Shown here: piece by piece, positions 20,401 to 31,610 of the stretch
Numbering within the stretch: position 1 is the first letter of the stretch
How the letters are laid out: each line of letters starts with the position of its first letter
Assembly (NCBI RefSeq): GCF_905171765.1
Contig: NC_053392.1
Coordinates: 502,244,556 to 502,308,555 of the forward strand
DNA: 64,000 nucleotides
Source: Bufo bufo
Taxonomy: Eukaryota; Chordata; Amphibia; Anura; Bufonidae
Direction of reading: 5' to 3'
The notes under the pieces: generated by a model
Databases searched by the model: none
What the model was told of the DNA's origin: nothing
What the model saw: the letters and a program-made list of their open reading frames with translations, nothing else
Program-made: the position numbers and the translations under genes

Positions 20401-20930
20401 AAAATCCGGTTTGGAATCTCAAATTTGCATCATGCGATTTTCATGCGTTTTTGTTGCGGTTTTAAAAACGCATATGCGTTTTTCATTGTATTCAAACCGC
20501 AACCTTTTAATTAGTCCTTATGACCCCAAAGCATGATAGTAATACAGTCTAAAATCTATAAAACATCTAAAAATGTAAAATACTATGTTAAAAATGTAGG
20601 AAGTGCATGTTGTGTTGTTCTGTTCCGGCATAGAGTTCCGTCGTCGGGGCTCTATGCCGGAAGAATCCTGATCAGGATTATCCCCATGCATTCTGAATGG
20701 AGAGAAATCCATTCAGGATGCATCAGGATGTCTTCAGTTCCGGAACGGAACGTTTTTTGGCCGGAGAAAATACCGCAGCATGCTGCGCTTTTTGCTCCGG
20801 TCAAAAATCCTGAACACTTGCCGCAAGGCCGGATCCGGAATTAATGCCCATTGAAAGGCATTAATCCGGATCCAGCCTTAAGCTAAATGTCGTTTCGGCG
20901 CATTACTGGATCCGACGTTTAGCTTTTTCT
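20401..20930. repeat. Short palindromic non-autonomous elements
   Basis: It has self-complementary blocks: GCCGGATCCGGAATTAATGCC with GGCATTAATCCGGATCCAGCC (20827-20877), TTCCGGCATAGAG with CTCTATGCCGGAA (20631-20664), and GAATGGAGAGAAATCCATTC. It looks like one or two MITEs of the high-copy foldback kind. There is no coding content. Confidence 0.5.
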
Positions 20931-21592
20931 GAATGGTTACCATGGCTGGCAGGACACTAAAGTTCTGTTTGCCATGGTAAAGTGTAGTGGGGAGCGGAGG
21001 AGAAGTATACTTACCGTCCGTGCGGCTCCCGGGGCACTTCAGAGTGACGTCAGGGTGCCCCACCCGCATGGATGACGTGATCGCATGCCCAGTGACAATA
21101 TTGAGGCTGTTGCCCTCTGGAACAGGAGAATCGTGCAGGCGCAGGCACTTACCGATACTGCGCCTGCGCGGGATTTCTGATGACAGGAGAGGAGGAAGGG
21201 AGGGCCAGTGCTATGAATACATGTGACGTAATGGGAGGGGGCGCACGATGGTGCAATGAATAAATTAAATGACGTGGTGGGGAGGGGGCGGCACCGTTCG
21301 GCCAGTATGTGGGAGGACATTTATTTATGAGGAGGTGTGCTGGGCTTGGAGGAAAGGCCGGCTGGGCACTAAAGAGGGGCGTTACTGGGCACCAGAGCCA
21401 AGTAATAACGCCCCTCTGGGCACCTTGGAACCTCATTTACATATCAGAAAAATCGCTTTTTTATAAGAATGAAAAGTTGAATAAAAGAAAGAAGACACAT
21501 GTAGGTAAGAAGGTTCTTTATTGCACATTGCTATTTTAACGGTTTAATAGGGTCAAAATAGGTGACAGATTCCCTTTAAAGTTATTTTTCAG
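20931..21592. mobile_element. Non-autonomous element ending GACAGATTCCCTTTAAA
   Basis: The right edge at about 21570-21590 is an inverted relative of the AAAGCGAACCTTTCACC start at 6785. The interior is GC-rich near 21000-21200 (CGCAGGCACTTACCGATACTGCGCCTGCG) and then G/A-rich. This is probably a TTAA-type MITE, with the left edge not fixed. Confidence 0.45.
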
Positions 21593-21857
21593 AAATACAA
21601 CACACCAATGTTCCCCTAAAGGGAAAAAGTTGCATAATGAGTTTTTGTGACTATTGCTAGTGCCCTGCATTTTTTTTCCCTCACAGGGCAATCAAATGTC
21701 CTGGGAAATTTGTGCCTACCCCAAAAAATGTACATATGAACTCACTGAATGGTGAGTATTCATAGATAAATGATGTGCATTAATAAGATAATCATATACT
21801 GTTACATTCTTCTAAAAGTGGACATTTTGAAACAGGACAAGACTGTAGATGAGGCTT
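21593..21857. other. Unassigned AT-rich sequence
   Basis: No gene or repeat pairing was found between two short elements. Confidence 0.35.
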
Positions 21858-21859
21858 AG

Positions 21860-22307
21860 TTAAAGGGGTTGTCTCATCTTAGACATTGGTGGCATATCAG
21901 AAGGATATGCCACCAATGTCAAATAGGTGCAGGTCCTACAGTACCTCTGGAACCCGCACCTACCTCCAGAACTGGACCCCCGAAGTGACTGGAGAACAGT
22001 TGCACATGCGTGACTGCCCTATAGTCGTTTCCGGCTCAGCTCTCTTCGCCAGTCCCATAGACGTGAATGTGCTGTGCATTTAATTTCTATAGGACTTCTG
22101 AAAACAGCTGAGCACACTTGCTGGCTTTTTTCGGAACTCCTATAGAAATTAAAGGAAAACACAGACGTGCATGTGCGGTGCACTCTCCTTCACTTTTAGA
22201 GGCCTGTTCTGGAGAGAGGTGCAGGTCTCAGAGGTGGGACCCACACTGACTTTATGGCATATCTTAGTGATATGCCATTAATGTCTGAGATGACACAACC
22301 TCTTTAA
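21860..22307. mobile_element. TTAA-flanked MITE
   Basis: TTAA lies at 21860-21863 and 22304-22307. The ends AAGGGGTTGTCTCATC and GATGACACAACCTCTT are inverted. Subterminal GACATTGGTGGCATATCAGA and TCTTAGTGATATGCCATTAA also mirror each other. A related right end, GTCTCAGATGGGAATAACCC, occurs at about 38880-38900. Confidence 0.72.
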
Positions 22308-22539
22308 TAAAGCAAAGTATCACTATATTGAAAATATTTGGCTAATAAATCAGGATGATCTGTGCTCCCAGATAAAATATATAGCTTTCTTACTTCATGG
22401 TATCAAAAATACTATAAAATAATGTAATGAATGTACACTCATTGACTAAAAAAATGAATTCACCAGAAGATGTTGCTGGAATTGAATGAAACTTTATATG
22501 TGTGAATGTAATTATGATATATATATATAAGTGACTGCA

Positions 22540-24245
22540 ATTTTAGAGCAAAAGAATAAGTTTATTGGGGAAAATGGTCCAGCTAAAAGTAGGCACTACA
22601 AGATTAAAGATGAGATACAGTTGAGTATGGAGGCATGCAGGTTCTTTATGGTATCCTGCAGCACGTTTGCCCAAAGGTGTTGCAAGCTGGGCCTGTAGAT
22701 CCTGTAGACTGAATCTGGAGACCGTGCAGGCCAAGGACGTATTGCAATCTGACGGAGACAATCCTGGAAAACCATTGCTTTGTGTGGGCGAACATTATCC
22801 TGCTGAAAAATACCAGTTGGAATCCCTTCACATATTGCTGAGCTGCTAGTGTCCTCGTATAACTACTAGGGGTGACCGACTATTGTTTGTGACAATTTCC
22901 CAGATCATTACTGTCATGGCTGTGTCATGGTCTGGTGGTAGTGGACTGGTAACAACGTGTAGTTTTTAGCATGTTTACACACTTCCCCTTTAAGGTTGTT
23001 GTACCTTCCCATTCTGGTGGGTATGGGGTTAAAGTGTGAGCAAGGTGGAGCTGGGTGTGGGCTCTTATAGTACTTGGGCTTGGAGCATGAGGTTAGTGGG
23101 ACTTCAGCTTCTTTTGGAGCTAGAGTTATGCTTCCATCCTGGACCTTACCATCTGTCCAGTTTGAAGGCCACCTTGTTGGACATAGATTGTCATCCCTTA
23201 TGTATCCTCCATGTTCCCTACCTTACCTGTGTTGATGTTTGGTGTGGGTTTATGTTCAGGGTGTGGTGTACGTCTTGTTGTAGTTTCATGTCTGGTCTTT
23301 TGGTGTTGTTCGTCCAGCATGTATGCAAAACATTTCCCTGTGTATTATGCCTCCAGTGAGAGGGTTCCTGGGTTCCTCGGAGGGGGAACTGCTTTAACTA
23401 CCTGCCTGCGGAAGTGGGCTCCAGGGTTTCCCATAAAGGGAACCACTAGTCAGTAGCAGTTGTTGTTTCTTACAGTTGTTGTGACAGGTAAGTGTTGTTT
23501 CAGTGTGTGTTGTTTGCGCTGGGTGCTTGCCTGCCAATCTGGTTTATGTTACTGTCTGCTCCTTTCTTGTTGCTAGGCCTGCTGGAAACTCCGGTTCATT
23601 TGTGTCGTGGATGAACATGTCGTCTCCTAGCCTTGACATTATTACCAGGGATTTCTAGGGTTAGTAGGGCCCAAGGTTCTTGCTATGAGCCCTCCCACCA
23701 TTAGGGTTCGCTCATACAGTTAGAAGGTCAGGGCTAGGATTTAGGGATGTGTTAGAAGGTGTGCTGCTCCCTTTATTCCTGTTTCCAGGCCTAGTGGAAT
23801 ATACTGCCAACCTACATTGTACAGTGTGGAGTTTCCCCCCAATCCCCATCGTGACAATTACATCAGCAGTTGGGGAAATGTGTTGCTCCACACTCACCAT
23901 GAGGCCCCCATACTTGAACCCAACTATAATCGAATCCCAAACAGAACTTGGATTCATCACTAAATATTCCAGTCCATAGCAGTCCAGGTTTCTTGTTCAT
24001 GATACTACTGCAAACAAAAGCGACAGTGGTGGGCTGTCCATAGCAGGGCACATAATAGGCATCGTAACACTAAATTTTCTTCTGCTAAGCACCTGGAAAG
24101 GGTCCAGGAAGAGACAGGAGTGTGTAATGAAGGTGCCATGTATGTCTGGATGGTGAACAACAAAAATGTGGGAGCTGCTCGTGCTTGTCAGAGAATCAAA
24201 CAATCCTCTCTACTAGTGGTCTGTTTGGGTCATCTGAAGTCTGTT
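22540..24245 (-). mobile_element. Decayed Tc1-like transposon, interrupted
   Basis: Fragments of a DD34E-type transposase lie in order on the minus strand. An N-terminal/central part at 24051-23863 includes FSDESKFCLGFD with the first aspartate. A distal part at about 22830-22630 contains, across shifting frames, QDNVRPH-like and WPARSPD-like sequence. Stops and frameshifts are frequent. About 900 bases of unrelated sequence separate the two parts, and GTGACAATT occurs at both edges (22888 and 23853). No terminal repeats were identified. Confidence 0.6.
22898..23852. mobile_element. Insertion in the decayed Tc1-like element, class unknown
   Basis: G/T-rich non-coding sequence separates two halves of the Tc1 remnant. 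GTGACAATT at 22888-22896 and again at 23853-23861 could be a 9-base target duplication. I recognise no terminal signature. A solo LTR is one option. Confidence 0.35.
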
Positions 24246-25085
24246 GACTCACTGTTGGGACAGTGAGCTTTTCCCCATTTTACCAGGATTCATCTACAGG
24301 ATACATTTATGCTTGTGAAGGATTACTCCCTGATAGACCATCTATATTGCCTGGAATTGAGTCCGATCCTCTGAGAGGAGGCAAGATCACAGGGAACATC
24401 TGACATTACACCGCTGCTAAGCCAAGGAGTCACGTGAGACGTCACGTTCAAGACTCCATACCACGTGGGACTCCGCTGGAGGATCCAGCAGGTGACAGAA
24501 GGTGTTAAGGGATAGCTTCCATTATTATCACTACCTGGTCATTCGGCTGTGTTAGCGGGATCTATCCTGGACATTGTGTAGTGCTATTATTGCTGTGAAG
24601 AGTTTGTCCTTCCATCTGGTGCTATTTAAAGCCTGCTGTTGGGCTATATACAGGGACTGCCATTCACAGATTGCCGAATATTTCCTGCGATTATTTGGAA
24701 GCAGAAGTGTATCGGGACTACATTCTCCCAATATTGTAATATTGTTTTATTGTATGTATGTTTTTATTGCTGCTAATATATCAATTGGCTCATCTTATTA
24801 AATGTCAATTATTTGATCCATATAGTACTGGCTGCTATTTTCCTAAAGTTGGAGTGCCCCTCATTATCTATTGCGATTTACTATAGAGGAATAACACAGT
24901 TCACAGTTCTAAGAAAAATTTATCCATTATGAACCTTTGTTAGTGATTATCTGCGAGATTCTCAGTCCGTGTAAAGGGCCCTTTAAGCTTCATGCATATG
25001 ACCTTTTTTTTTTTTTTTGGGATGTGGATGTGGACCCATTCAGTTCAATCTATACACTTTATTTTAATAAATCTGACTAAATGAA
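24246..25085. other. Unassigned, possibly a Penelope 5' region
   Basis: The stretch has an inverted pair CACGTGAGACGTCACGTTCA and CCATACCACGTGGGACTCC (24431-24475) and no ORF. The tract near 24840 (AAAGTTGGAGTGCCCCTC) reminds me of Penelope pLTR sequence in frogs, but no ribozyme or endonuclease sequence is present. Confidence 0.25.
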
Positions 25086-25540
25086 GATGGTGACGTCTTT
25101 TTTAAAAAATTATTTCTGCTATTTATAGAGATGTTGTAGCCGGTTTTATCTTAATATAACCACGTCTGGTAAGTATCCACATAAACAAATTGTCCAAGAG
25201 GCCAACGTGCATTCATCTTTTAATCCAGACCAGAATAGAAAGGAAATGCAATTACTTGGTAAAATAAACAGATTGTTTCTGCTCTTTCTAATTCCGGCTC
25301 TATTATAAAATCATGAACTTAAATGTAATGTTTCAAAGGCCATACAATGCAATAAGATGAGATAAAGCAGTGAAGTACAGGACAGCTTGGATACCGATCA
25401 CTTATGTTGAGTCAACTAAATCCATGCCGAGAAATTCTCTGATACATAATTAGAATATCATTTTTCATTGTAGACGTTTAGTATACCCATAAAACTTCAT
25501 TATTCATTGATGTAAAAAATAACTCCACATTCTATAAGGC
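25086..25540. other. Apparently unique AT-rich sequence
   Basis: No repeat partner in the window and no reading frame. It is listed in the findings as a candidate conserved non-coding stretch because it lacks transposon signatures. Confidence 0.3.
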
Positions 25541-25544
25541 TACC

Positions 25545-25890
25545 TGCACACGACGCTGATTACGTGTGTGTTTTCAGTGCAGATTTCTGTACGGAAAAAC
25601 CATCATGTAATACAGTACCAACAAAATGTAGGAGATGAGACAAATCTCATGTGCACTTAGCTTTTTTTCTTAGGTGCAAAAATTGCCGTACTGTGCGGAT
25701 TTTGAAATCTACAGCATGTCGATTGTTGTCACTTTTTTTTTTTGTTGTGCCGTTTTAATCCTTTTCAAGGGAACAGTGAACAGGGAAAATATGCATCAAA
25801 TCAACACCAAAAACCGCATAAAAAACATGCAAACTAGCACCAAAATCGCAAAAAATAGTGCAGATTTATGTGTGGATTTTAGTGCTGATT
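25545..25890. repeat. Probable short foldback element
   Basis: It starts near GGCTACCTGCACACGACGC and contains GCAGATTTCTGTACGG with CCGTACTGTGCGGATTTTG. The texture is that of the neighbouring MITEs. Edges are uncertain. Confidence 0.35.
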
Positions 25891-25892
25891 TA

Positions 25893-26208
25893 GGACTCAC
25901 GCACAAGACCGTACTTTCTTTCTGTGTCTGTTCCGTTTTTTTTGCAGCCCGTATGCGGAACAATTCACTTCAATGAGTTCGCAACAAAAAGGAAATGACT
26001 GTGTGAATTCTGTTTCCATATGTCCACAAGTCCATTACGCAAAAAAATAGAACATGTCCTATTCTTGCCCGTTCTGCGGACAGGCATTGTTACAATGGAT
26101 CCGCAAAAAAACGGATGTAACATGAACGTCACACAGATGTCATCCGCTTTTTATTGCGGATCAGTGTTTTGTGGACCACAAAATACATACGGTCATGTGC
26201 ATGAGCCC
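25893..26208. mobile_element. Palindromic MITE with TA target duplication
   Basis: Its left end AGGACTCACGCACAAGACCGT is inverted at the right end, ACGGTCATGTGCATGAGCCC. TA lies at 25891-25892 and 26209-26210. It abuts the next MITE with one shared TA. There is no coding content. Confidence 0.65.
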
Positions 26209-26210
26209 TA

Positions 26211-26490
26211 AGGGTCCATTCACACGTCCGCAAGTGTTTTGTGGTCCGCAAATTGCAAAACACGGACACCAACCATGTGCGTTCCGCATTTTGCGGACCA
26301 CCTATGGCCGGCACTTTAAATAGAAATGCCTTTTCTTGTCCGTGTCTGTGGACAAGAATAGGACATGTTCAATTTTTTGGGGAACGGAAAGGCGGATGCG
26401 GACAACACACTGTGTTGGGTCCGCATCCGTTCTGCAACGTAGGTGCTGCAAAAGATGTGGACCCATTTTGCGGACGTGTGAATGGACCCT
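26211..26490. mobile_element. Palindromic MITE with TA target duplication
   Basis: The ends AGGGTCCATTCACACGTCCGC and GCGGACGTGTGAATGGACCC are perfect inverted repeats. TA flanks it at 26209-26210 and 26491-26492. Internal GTCCGTGTCTGTGGACAAG-type stretches extend the foldback. It sits back-to-back with the MITE ending at 26208. Confidence 0.75.
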
Positions 26491-26496
26491 TAAGGT

Positions 26497-26875
26497 GTTT
26501 TCACACAGTGAGGCCTAGTTCGCACTTCAGCGATTTGGTCAGTGTTTGATCAGTGATTTCCATCAGTGATTGTGAGTCAAAACCAGAAGTGGAGGCTACA
26601 CAGAGATATGGTATAATGGAAAGATTGATTCCTGTTCTATGTATTTGACCCGCACCTGGTTTTGGCTCACAATTACTGATGGAAATCAGTGCTCAAACAC
26701 TGACCATGTGTGAACGAGGCCTCAGTGTTTGATCAGTGATTTCCATCAGTGATTGTGAGCAAAAAAACAGCTGTGGTTAAAAACAGAGAACAGGTGCAAA
26801 TCTTTCTATTTTACCTTATCTCCTGATTTTGGATGACCAAACACTGGCCAAATACTGACTGCGTGAAAGTGGCCT
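26497..26875. repeat. Two related short elements, direct/inverted copies
   Basis: CAGTGTTTGATCAGTGATTT and CCATCAGTGATTGTGAG occur at 26540-26575 and 26722-26760. An inverted version, CAATTACTGATGGAAATCAG, lies near 26670. The copies may be one foldback element plus a partial duplicate. Confidence 0.5.
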
Positions 26876-26890
26876 AAATGTCATATATTA

Positions 26891-27490
26891 AGGGAGATTT
26901 ATTATTCAGTTTCCGCCAGAAAAGTGGATTTAAAACTGATTTTTACATGGGACTAGTGCTTTTTTTACACTGCCCTCGCCTGTTTTCCCAAAGGGAGAGT
27001 TGCAAGGGTGAAAAGGGGCCATGGCCAGCCAATGTGACAAATTTATATTCATTGACGCCAAATGAAGTCAGAAATCCACAGTAGCTCTGAGCTGTCGTAG
27101 ATTTCTGTTTAGGAGCATGGACTGCAGGAGGATGAGCCTAAGGGCTGTTTCACACGAGCGGATGCCGTGCGTGGCATCCGCTCCGTGAAAGAGTGCCAAG
27201 ACCCGATGCAGACTGCAGAGGCACGGAGCATTAACATGACTGATAATGCTCCGTGCCTCTCTGTGATCTCTTTACTACAAAATCACAGTGAGATAAAGTT
27301 GTCACTGTGATTTCGTAGTAAAGAGATCACAGAGAGGCGCGGAGCATTATCAGTCATGTTAATGCTCCGTGCCTCTGCAGTCTGCATCGGGTCTTGGCAC
27401 TCTTTCACGGAGCGGATGCCACGCACGGCATCCGCTCGTGTGAAACAGCCCTTATTTATGAAGAAAGTACCAGTCTTGATAAATCTCCCT
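26891..27490. mobile_element. MITE with GGGAGATTTAT ends, split by a perfect-palindrome MITE
   Basis: The ends AGGGAGATTTATTATTC and TTGATAAATCTCCC are inverted, next to TA. The element is interrupted by the foldback at 27141-27452. There is no coding content. Confidence 0.55.
27141..27452. mobile_element. Near-perfect palindromic MITE, arms about 150 bp
   Basis: From AGGGCTGTTTCACACGAGCGG the sequence is mirrored almost base for base to CCGCTCGTGTGAAACAGCCCT, around a centre near 27297 (AGATAAAGTTGTCAC). TA flanks it at 27139-27140 and 27453-27454. The high arm identity suggests recent insertion or gene conversion between arms. Confidence 0.82.
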
Positions 27491-27649
27491 ACATCTTTCT
27501 ATTCAGTCTCATTGTATCTACAACTTAATATACTGTATATTTTTCTTTAGCTTTGCACACTATTTAAAAGCTTACACATAGAATTAAACTACATACATAA
27601 AACATGTAACTACTTCTGTAATACAGTGTTCATTTTAGGACATGGTCAG

Positions 27650-28011
27650 TAGTGTTGAGCGCGAATATTCGAATTGCCAATTTTAATCGTGAATATCGCC
27701 ACTTCGAGAATTCGCAAATATTTTAGAATATAGTGCTATATATTCGTATTCGCGAATAGTGTTGATCGCGAATATCGGCACTTGGCAACATCCCTAGCAA
27801 CCAATAGGAAAGTTGCCTACCCCTTAGTGTTGATCGCGAATATTCTAATCGCAAATTTTTATCGCGAATATACTACATTGCCGATTTTCGCAATCAAGTA
27901 AATAATGACTGGAGATCATGAATTCTCGAATTTGCTAATTTATGGCGAATATTCGGCCAAAAATGTGCGAAATATTGCGAATTCGAATATTGCCTATGCC
28001 GCTCATCACTA
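27650..28011. mobile_element. hAT-type MITE with 8-bp target duplication
   Basis: The terminal repeats are TAGTGTTGAGCG and CGCTCATCACTA. ATGGTCAG flanks it at 27642-27649 and 28012-28019, an 8-base duplication as hAT transposases make. The other arm of the host element at 36070-36105 lacks it, confirming the insertion. The interior repeats GCGAATATTCG-like motifs. Confidence 0.82.
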
Positions 28012-28149
28012 ATGGTCAGATATCATAGTCAAGTATCAGAATGTCAGTGTGATACCTGACCCTGACACCAGACTCTGACACCTGACCCTTAAAGTAATAG
28101 CTATGTGTCTCAGAGGCTATAAGTTAATGTGTTACAATGGTAGATGAAA

Positions 28150-28450
28150 GAATAGCTCAGTGATTAGGTTGCTGGTTTAAAGACTGGCATTTTTGGGTTC
28201 CAGACCCAATAGAAACCTTAAGACGACAAGTTAATGTTTTTAAGCATTAGATAAGAGACAAATTCAAGTGAGGTCTGACTTTGTTCACTCTTCAGCGTCG
28301 CAATGCCTTTTAGCTTTACTGTGTATTTGAATGCTGAATCACATAGATAAGGAAAATCCCAAGCTGGTAATAGGCAAGTCTATAGCTCAGTGGTAAGGCA
28401 GTTGCCTCAAATACAATATTCCTGGATTCAAAACCCCTTTCCACCTTTAA
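28150..28450 (+). repeat. Two tRNA-like segments, probably tRNA-derived repeats
   Basis: TAGCTCAGTGATTAGG with GGGTTCCAGACCC (28157-28215) and TAGCTCAGTGGTAAGG with CTGGATTCAAAACCCC (28383-28438) resemble tRNA A-box and T-arm/B-box pairs about 230 bases apart. I cannot close a full acceptor stem in either. I read them as decayed tRNA-derived sequences, not tRNA genes. Confidence 0.35.
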
Positions 28451-30105
28451 AGAGCAACAACATGTTTGAATAAAATTGTATTAAGATATTCTTAATGGCA
28501 TAATAAAACTTTTTCTAATATATTTTATTAAGGTAAAGAGTCTGCATATCTAAGAGTCCAAAGAGTCCTGCATGTCAGCTCTTAGCGAAGTAGGCAGAAG
28601 CAGGAGCCCCCTCTGCTCAGCCAATCCTGGCATAGTACTGGTTACAGGGTATGGCAGGAGTCAGTAAACCTCCGGGGGGCACGGGCATAAGCAGCAATAT
28701 GCGCTCCTGGCCGTACTCCCTGCGGCCCCATTGATAAAATGTGTACTCCGTACAACGCTCAGCGGTGTAGAGAGAAGTGAATTTTAGGTGCACAGGGAAT
28801 GGTGCACTTTAGGGGGGAAAAGTTTAATTAAAATACAAAAAGCCTTAGGCTAATTTGACACTAGCGTTTCTATTTTTCGATATTAGGATCCGTCATAGGA
28901 TCTCAATAGCAGAGAAAAACGCTTCCGTTTTGTCCCCATTCATTGACAATGGAGACAAAACGTAAGGTAACAGAACAGAATGATCCAAAATGCATTCCGT
29001 ACCGTTTGGTTGCGTTCCCAAACCGGAGAGCAAACCGTAACAAGCTGCGGTTTTCTTTCCATCATGTGATGCGGAGCAAAACAGATCCGACATGACCCAC
29101 AATACAAGTTAATGGGGACGGATCCATTTTCTCTGACACAATCCGACACAATAGAAAACAGATCCATCCCCCATTGAATTAAAATGGTGTTTATGACGAA
29201 TCCATCCTTTCTATATTATAGATAATACAACCGGATTCATTCATAACGGATGCAGATGCAGGAGCGAACTGACCATTCGGGCACTCGGGCATGGACCGAG
29301 GGCCCGCGGCCACTAGGGGGCCCCTTCAGGGCCGTCTTCTGCACTCACATGTAATGGAGCGATCTGACAGGGCCTGGCATGAAATACAGTGACCATGCCG
29401 GGCCTCTTCAGAGCGCTCCTCAAACATGTATAATATGAGGCAAGGAAGGGAAGGGGGTGTTGGCGCAGAGGCAAGGAAAGCACGCAGTGTGCACTCACAC
29501 ACCCAGCAGTTCTTGTCACAGCCAGCAGTGCGATGTGAGTGTGGGAGCGCGTCATCAGGAAAAAAGGTAAGTATGTGGTTTTTTTTGTTTGTTTTTGTAA
29601 CGGATCTCCTGACACCCCGACTGCGTACCTCCGTTGATGGATGCTCCTAGTGCTTCCCGAGGACTCCAAGCACTCCACTCGACACCGATACCACCACAGG
29701 AACCAGGAACAGGAACAGCTCTTACAAGAGCTAGGAGTAATAGCCAGGGGAGTATACACATATAGCAATCCCCACACACATGAGACGAGGCTCTATGTTG
29801 AATGTAAAACAGGAACTCTTTAATGGGTTATTTTTCAGCCTTTTATGCAGGTCTCCTAGCAAGAGACACTCCCCCTGGGGCCCTTGTAGAAGACTGTGAC
29901 AGTTTATATTTTAGCCAATCACATGCATTTACAGTATTGAAACCTTCCCAGCAATTGTACACAAAACCCCCTTCCCTCTGTCTGTAACGCAATCAACAAA
30001 ATCCAATGAGCATTGTCTTTGACGCAATCAACAAAATAAAGAATGTATATTAGGGATCTACAGTAGGTGGACCTCCTATTTGTATTCTCAGTGGTCTCAA
30101 TAATA

Positions 30106-30345
30106 GAAATACGGAACTGAGGATGCCTTGTTGTATTTAGATTAATATATAACTTTTATTTAGGTCATATAAAATAAATGAGACAGTATGGTGTATAAAT
30201 CTACACTATTAGAAGATAGGGGGCGCTATGGGTCTATATCAGCAAAATGAGGCCAGTCTGCCTGTTATAGTAGAGGAGGGTGGTACCCTGGGGAGGAGCC
30301 TATTAGTCCGGACCCTAACTCACCCTGTATACTCACCCTACTTGG
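30106..30345. repeat. Left inverted arm of the Penelope-like insertion
   Basis: AGAAATACGGAACTGAGGAT through TCACCCTACTTGG is the reverse complement of 32716-32476. The two arms diverge at the same point: one leads into the ribozyme-bearing region, the other into the endonuclease frame. A 79-residue frame at 30228 is only the arm copy of the start of the endonuclease ORF. Confidence 0.85.
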
Positions 30346-30486
30346 CCTGGTCTGATAGGTGTCAAAACCTCAGTGGCTGTAGTCGGGGCACTCGTCCTGA
30401 CAAGGACGACCCCCAGCCTCAGGAACCTCGGGCCTGTGCTGTAAACCCTATTCTCTTACCTCCCTAGAAGTTGTTGATGGTACCTT

Positions 30487-30531
30487 TATCCTACGCGTTT
30501 CACCGGGTGTAGACTCGGCTCGTCAGGGATA
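30487..30531 (-). ncRNA. Hammerhead ribozyme, type I with minimal stem III
   Basis: On the minus strand every conserved element is present in order: stem I 5' strand TATCC, core CTGACGA, stem II GCCG/CGGT with a 10-base loop, GAAA, the minimal palindromic ACGCGT as stem III, cleavage base A17, and stem I 3' strand GGATA. This is the form known from Penelope-like elements, where it is thought to self-cleave element RNA, probably as a dimer because stem III is so short. The predicted cut on the minus strand is between the bases paired to 30492 and 30491. Confidence 0.88.
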
Positions 30532-31610
30532 TTGGTGGACAGAGCACCGGATGCAGTGGCTGTGCGTCTGTAATCTTCTTCTGGCAGTGGCAATCATTGA
30601 TACTCCCGCGTCTCCTTTTGAACGCGTAGCTCCTCCCACATGGTGCGTCACTCATCACGTGTCTCTTCAGACGGAGACACCATGCCGAGATACCGCCCCA
30701 GGCTGAGTACGGGCTCGCTGTGCTCCGTCACTACCCGGAAGTGACATGTGTTGTGGGAGTGGTTAGTTGCTATGGGGATCTAACTCCGCGTCCCCGGCTA
30801 ACTTTCAGTGCAGCAAGTTTCTATTGATGATCGCTGTTTAGCGATCCTAGTGCCTTCTGGGTCAGAGGACAGCTGATGGGTAGTTGTAAATGTGTCAGTT
30901 AGTGGACCGGAGACGACGCTCAATCACCCCGTCCTGTTCCGGACCGCAGTGAGAGCGTGCAGGTCCAGTCCACTTCTAAGTTATAGCAGCAGTATTATTG
31001 CACTAAGATGCAGCTTTTGGTGAGATAATAGCAAGTATATATATATAGTAGTGTTTACATGTGTAAATCGCACACATATACCTGTACATGACCAGCGTCT
31101 GTTGCCTATACGTACAGAAGAATTTGCACCATAGACCAGTGTGTATCACACAGGTACCCCCGTGCATAGCCAGTATGTATCACACAGGTACCCCTGTGCA
31201 TAGCCAGTATGTATCACACAGGTACCCCTGTGCATGGCCAAAATCAGATGACCTATACGTTTAGTAATTTATATGCAGCTGACAGTGATCATGACAATAA
31301 GTTAGTCCACATGGTATATTGCAAAGGGTAAGTGTACCCTAGTATAGTTAGCACTACTCCATTTAATATTTATGATATATAGGTTATTCCTAGATAGATG
31401 GTAATAGTCCACTCAGTACAGTCCCCAAGTTCAGATTGGAACACTTGGTGCAGATAAATGTTACCAGTGTCCCACAGTGTCCCTTAGGTACCAATGTCCC
31501 ATAGGCACACTTGGGGGCAGCGCCGTGGACAGCACAAGTATGGAGGGATAGTCTGGTCGGTATCATTTCACTACTAGATGGCCATGTATTTTAATCTACC
31601 GATATTGTTT

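Noticed and set aside
28383..28438. A functional tRNA gene
   Set aside because: The acceptor stem does not close and the T-arm is mismatched.
29313..29777. 154-residue minus frame at the hAT/LTR junction
   Set aside because: It crosses the hAT-LTR insertion boundary at 29596, so it is a chance fusion.
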